Shown here: one piece after another, positions 4,576 through 6,708 of the stretch
Layout of the letters: every line of letters begins with the position of its first letter
How positions within the stretch are numbered: position 1 is the stretch's first letter
DNA from: Candidatus Iainarchaeum sp.
GTDB lineage: Archaea > Iainarchaeota > Iainarchaeia > Iainarchaeales > JAAZKV01
Assembly: GCA_028691435.1 (NCBI GenBank)
Contig: JAQUZG010000007.1
Location: 25,424 to 32,131, forward strand
Direction of reading: 5' to 3'
Length of the DNA: 6,708 nt
Translations under genes and position numbers: made by a program
The notes under the pieces: model-generated
Told to the model about the DNA's origin: nothing
Seen by the model: the letters and a program-made list of their open reading frames with translations, nothing else
The model's database searches: none

Positions 4576-4601
4576 ATCTAATTTTTAATCAAAAAGCAAT
4601 A

Positions 4602-4609
4602 ATTAATAA
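4602..4609 (+). promoter_or_regulatory. Candidate leaderless promoter of the DUF116 gene
   Basis: ATTAATAA is centred about 27 bp upstream of the ATG at 4633, the distance expected when transcription starts at the first codon. There is no SD motif in front of the gene, which fits leaderless translation. The box itself is ordinary AT-rich sequence, so support comes mainly from spacing. Confidence 0.35.
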
Positions 4610-4632
4610 ACATTTTAATAGAAATTATCTTA

Positions 4633-5217
4633 ATGGAAATGAAAGATTTAATTAGAATCAAAGTAAAAAATTTGATTGATTCTGGAATGCATTTTAACAT
4701 GGCAACAGCTGCCACTGATATTGCAAAAAGTATTGGCCTTGAAGAAAAATTAATTGATGAAGTACATATTGAATTAAGAAATGCAATGTATGAAGAAGCT
4801 TATAAAAAAATTCCAATTAAAGAAAGATATTTGTTTTTACCACATTGTTCTAGAAATTCAAAACTTTGTAAAGCTGAACAAGATGAAACTGGTTATCATT
4901 GTAAACATTGTGGTCAATGTGAATTAACTAAAGCTGTTAAACTTGCTGAAAAATTAGGTTACAAGAATATTTTTATTGTTCCAGGTGGAACAATGATAAA
5001 AAATATTGTTAAAGATAAACGACCTAAAGCAGTTATTGGAGTTTGTTGTTTTAATGAGGCTTTATTAGCTTTTGATATGCTTAAGGGAACTGGAGTAGTT
5101 GCACAAGCTTCTTTACTTAAAAAAGATGGGTGTAAAGACACTATATTAAATTTAGAAGACTTAGAGAAAAGATTGTCTTTAGTTGAAGAAAAACCAAAAA
5201 AGAAAAAATCTAATTAA
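4633..5217 (+). CDS. DUF116 family cysteine-rich protein
   Basis: The protein (194 residues) matches the DUF116 family found in archaea and many anaerobic bacteria, function not established. An N-terminal helical part (1-60) is followed by the signature L-P-H-C72-S-R, L-C79-K, Y-H-C90-K-H-C93-G-Q-C96, then an alpha/beta segment Y-K-N-I-F-I-V-P-G-G-T (110-120), K-A-V-I-G-V-C138-C139-F-N-E-A (132-143) and C167. The eight cysteines are arranged as expected for metal or iron-sulfur binding; that role is inference. No membrane segment or signal is present, so it should be cytoplasmic. The last residues are a Lys-rich tail (188-192). The ATG at 4633 is preferred for its leaderless spacing; the in-frame ATG at 4639 would remove only two residues. 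It stands alone between hicA and a long non-coding stretch. Confidence 0.85.
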   Translation: MEMKDLIRIKVKNLIDSGMHFNMATAATDIAKSIGLEEKLIDEVHIELRNAMYEEAYKKIPIKERYLFLPHCSRNSKLCKAEQDETGYHCKHCGQCELTKAVKLAEKLGYKNIFIVPGGTMIKNIVKDKRPKAVIGVCCFNEALLAFDMLKGTGVVAQASLLKKDGCKDTILNLEDLEKRLSLVEEKPKKKKSN

Positions 5218-5606
5218 TAATTAACGAATATATGAAAAAAGCAAAAGGTAGCAAGAATGAATAGTTTTAAACTAAATACTTATTCTAGATAATAGCACGA
5301 AACCAAAAATATATTTTTAAACTAAAAAAAATAGATGTTAAATCTTAGGAATTGATTAAATAACAAAATAGAGAGATTATGCAATAGTTAAATCAAGGTA
5401 TAATTCTAAACATAAAAGAATAGTTGAAGTTAAGATAAAAAAAGTTTTTACATTCAAACTCCATATCAATTTGTTCCAAGCCTCAACATACAAATTATAA
5501 CTCAAAAAGTACGATAATATGTATAACTAAATTAAAAATTTGCAATAGAAAAGTTAAACTCAAGATACAAAATCAGATTAAAAACATTTTTGTTTCTAAC
5601 TTAATT
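5218..5606 (+). other. 389-bp stretch without a recognisable gene
   Basis: No credible reading frame is seen on either strand; stops are dense in all frames, and only an 11-codon reading at 5232-5264 begins with ATG in the forward direction near the start. No tRNA cloverleaf or clear C/D-box guide RNA was found. Short repeats are present: TTTTAAACTAAA at 5265 and again at 5315 (50 bp apart), GCAATAG at 5381 and 5542, each followed within a few bases by a GTTAAA-like string and TCAAG, and a looser third version near 5420. It may be a decayed gene, an unstructured non-coding RNA, or simply spacer; I cannot tell. Confidence 0.5.
5577..5583 (+). promoter_or_regulatory. Candidate leaderless promoter of the glycosyltransferase gene
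   Basis: ATTAAAA is centred about 27 bp before the ATG at 5607. No SD motif precedes the gene. The distance matches the other proposed leaderless promoters here, but the box is weak. Confidence 0.3.
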
Positions 5607-6458
5607 ATGGAAAAAGTAATTGCGGTTATTTTTGCTTTTAATGAACAACAATCTTTACCTAGAACATTATCCATTTTGAATTTATATAAAAAGAAAGGAA
5701 TAATTCATGAAATAGTTGTAATAGATGATGGAAGCATAGATAACACAGCAAAAATTGCTAAAAACAAAGGGGCAATCGTTGTTTCACACCCTAGAAATTT
5801 AGGTAAACGAGAATCATTTATATCCGGAGCAAATAAAGCAAGAGAATTAGGCGGACAAATAATGATCAATTTAGATGCAGATTTAATTAAATTTCCAGAA
5901 CAAACATTAAAAGAAATGATTTCTGCAGTTAGTAATGGTAAAAAATTAATGGCGGTTGCACAACAATATGAAAAAAGTTTTTCTTTGAAAAGAGCTTTTC
6001 ATACATCAAACGATTTTTTGGCTGAGGAAAGATTTTCTTTAAGTCACTTTTTTAAAAATGGAATAACAAATTCAAGATATAGTAAAGTAGACTTATCATT
6101 TTTTCATTGCTCAAACGGACAAAGAGCAATAAATCTAATTGCTCTTGAGCCATTGTTTAGAAAAAACAATAAATGGATGCAAGTTTTTAAAACAAAAAAA
6201 CCAATTGGTTGGCGTTCAGCAACAAAATCACAAATTAAACAGGCATCAAAATATGGTTTAGAATCAGCATTAGATGATTTAATTCCAATAAATAAAGTAA
6301 TTGATTTACATAATTCTCCAATTTTTACGAGTAAGCCTTTTAGAAAAGGTAATCCCTATGAAGTAGAATATATTCAAAATATTGGTAGAAATTTAAGTTC
6401 AGCTGCATTACTAAGACGAAGTAAACAAATAAAAAAAATAAGACGCCATAAAAAATAA
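5607..6458 (+). CDS. Family 2 (GT-A fold) glycosyltransferase
   Basis: GT2 enzymes move a sugar from a nucleotide-sugar donor to a lipid, sugar or protein acceptor. This 283-residue protein shows the GT-A donor-binding half: a first strand with V-I-F-A-F-N-E-Q-Q-S-L (7-17), V-V-I-D-D-G-S-I-D-N-T (37-47), N-L-G-K-R-E-S (64-70), then I-N-L-D90-A-D92 (87-92), the DXD motif that holds the metal and nucleotide. After about residue 110 the acceptor half is not familiar: S-N-G-Q-R-A-I (169-175) may be the loop that precedes the catalytic base in relatives, and the C-terminus (264-283) is very basic. There are no membrane helices, so it is cytoplasmic or membrane-peripheral through that tail. Substrate is unknown; cell-surface glycan or archaeal N-glycan work is possible. 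Start at 5607 is supported by leaderless spacing. Confidence 0.85.
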   Translation: MEKVIAVIFAFNEQQSLPRTLSILNLYKKKGIIHEIVVIDDGSIDNTAKIAKNKGAIVVSHPRNLGKRESFISGANKARELGGQIMINLDADLIKFPEQTLKEMISAVSNGKKLMAVAQQYEKSFSLKRAFHTSNDFLAEERFSLSHFFKNGITNSRYSKVDLSFFHCSNGQRAINLIALEPLFRKNNKWMQVFKTKKPIGWRSATKSQIKQASKYGLESALDDLIPINKVIDLHNSPIFTSKPFRKGNPYEVEYIQNIGRNLSSAALLRRSKQIKKIRRHKK

Positions 6459-6603
6459 AATTAATAAAAATCAAAGAAATTTATTCTTCAAGCCCAGCTA
6501 AAATAATAAATTTTGTCCAAATCGCAAAATTATTTTCTAAAAAATAATTCCTATCTTTTTTATTTGTACTTCTTTAATATCCAGTTATAATTCATTCAAG
6601 AAA

Positions 6604-6708
6604 TCATAGTTTTTTTATAAATTCATTAATTTCTTTAAAACTTTTTGAAATAAAAATTGGTTTAAATTTTTTTAATTCATTGATTGTTGATACACCAGTA
6701 GGTTTTGC
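6604..6708 (-). CDS. C-terminal end of a probable HAD-type phosphatase (partial)
   Basis: Reading from the right edge on the minus strand gives 34 uninterrupted codons ending in TGA at 6606-6604. The peptide contains K-P-T-G-V-S-T-I-N-E-L-K-K-F-K-P-I-F-I-S-K-S-F-K-E-I, split as G-V-S-T, then E-L-K-K, then a hydrophobic strand and a final helix. This is how haloacid-dehalogenase-type phosphatases such as phosphoglycolate phosphatases commonly end (G-V-x-T-G ... E-L-x-x-A-x-x-D-Y-I-I-x-x-L-x-E-L). The catalytic residues lie outside the window, so the family call is tentative. The gene is convergent with the glycosyltransferase, with 145 bp between the two stops. Confidence 0.5.
   Translation of the reverse strand, partial: AKPTGVSTINELKKFKPIFISKSFKEINEFIKKL

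Noticed and set aside
4959..5141. 60-codon minus-strand frame inside the DUF116 gene
   Set aside because: Antisense to conserved DUF116 motifs; no start signal and no recognisable protein.
5218..5606. C/D-box guide RNA
   Set aside because: I searched by eye for a TGATGA C box with a CTGA D box at suitable spacing and found none.

Overview
The window is AT-rich (long A/T runs, A/T-ending codons) and reads as a small-genome archaeon, most likely a DPANN lineage of the Woesearchaeota/Pacearchaeota/Nanoarchaeota kind. The evidence for archaea is: a class III (archaellin/pilin-type) signal peptide on the first protein; tRNA genes without encoded CCA; TATA-like boxes centred about 24-27 bp upstream of several ATG codons, as expected for leaderless archaeal transcription; Shine-Dalgarno-like motifs only where a gene is internal to a transcript or has a leader; and an archaeal-type HisRS. 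The phylum is inference.

Layout. Positions 1-921 hold a two-gene unit: a pilin-like secreted protein and a basic 115-residue protein I do not recognise. Positions 1026-2467 hold a compact translation cassette: promoter, tRNA-His(GTG), histidyl-tRNA synthetase (hisS) and tRNA-Thr(GGT). The 5' end of tRNA-Thr lies inside hisS, and the hisS stop codon TAG supplies tRNA positions 8-10. Next come two single genes with near-identical upstream regions: a DUF5680-like protein (2520-3014) and a ribose-5-phosphate isomerase A homologue with substituted active-site loops (3060-3740).

Positions 3741-3987 are non-coding and contain a cluster of short, strong stem-loops arranged as three degenerate units. 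They lead directly into a CAT-anticodon tRNA (3988-4060). A HicB-HicA toxin-antitoxin pair follows (4149-4575), then a cysteine-rich DUF116 protein (4633-5217), a 389-bp non-coding stretch, a family 2 glycosyltransferase (5607-6458) and, on the opposite strand, the last 34 codons of a probable HAD-type phosphatase (6604-6708).

Working together. The clearest functional links are tRNA-His with its own synthetase in one probable transcript, and the HicB antitoxin with the HicA toxin. The rest looks like independent short transcription units. The most unusual points are the tRNA-Thr/hisS overlap, which sets tRNA maturation against an intact hisS message; the hairpin array before tRNA-Met; the altered D-loop/T-loop bases shared by two of the three tRNAs; and the divergent RpiA.
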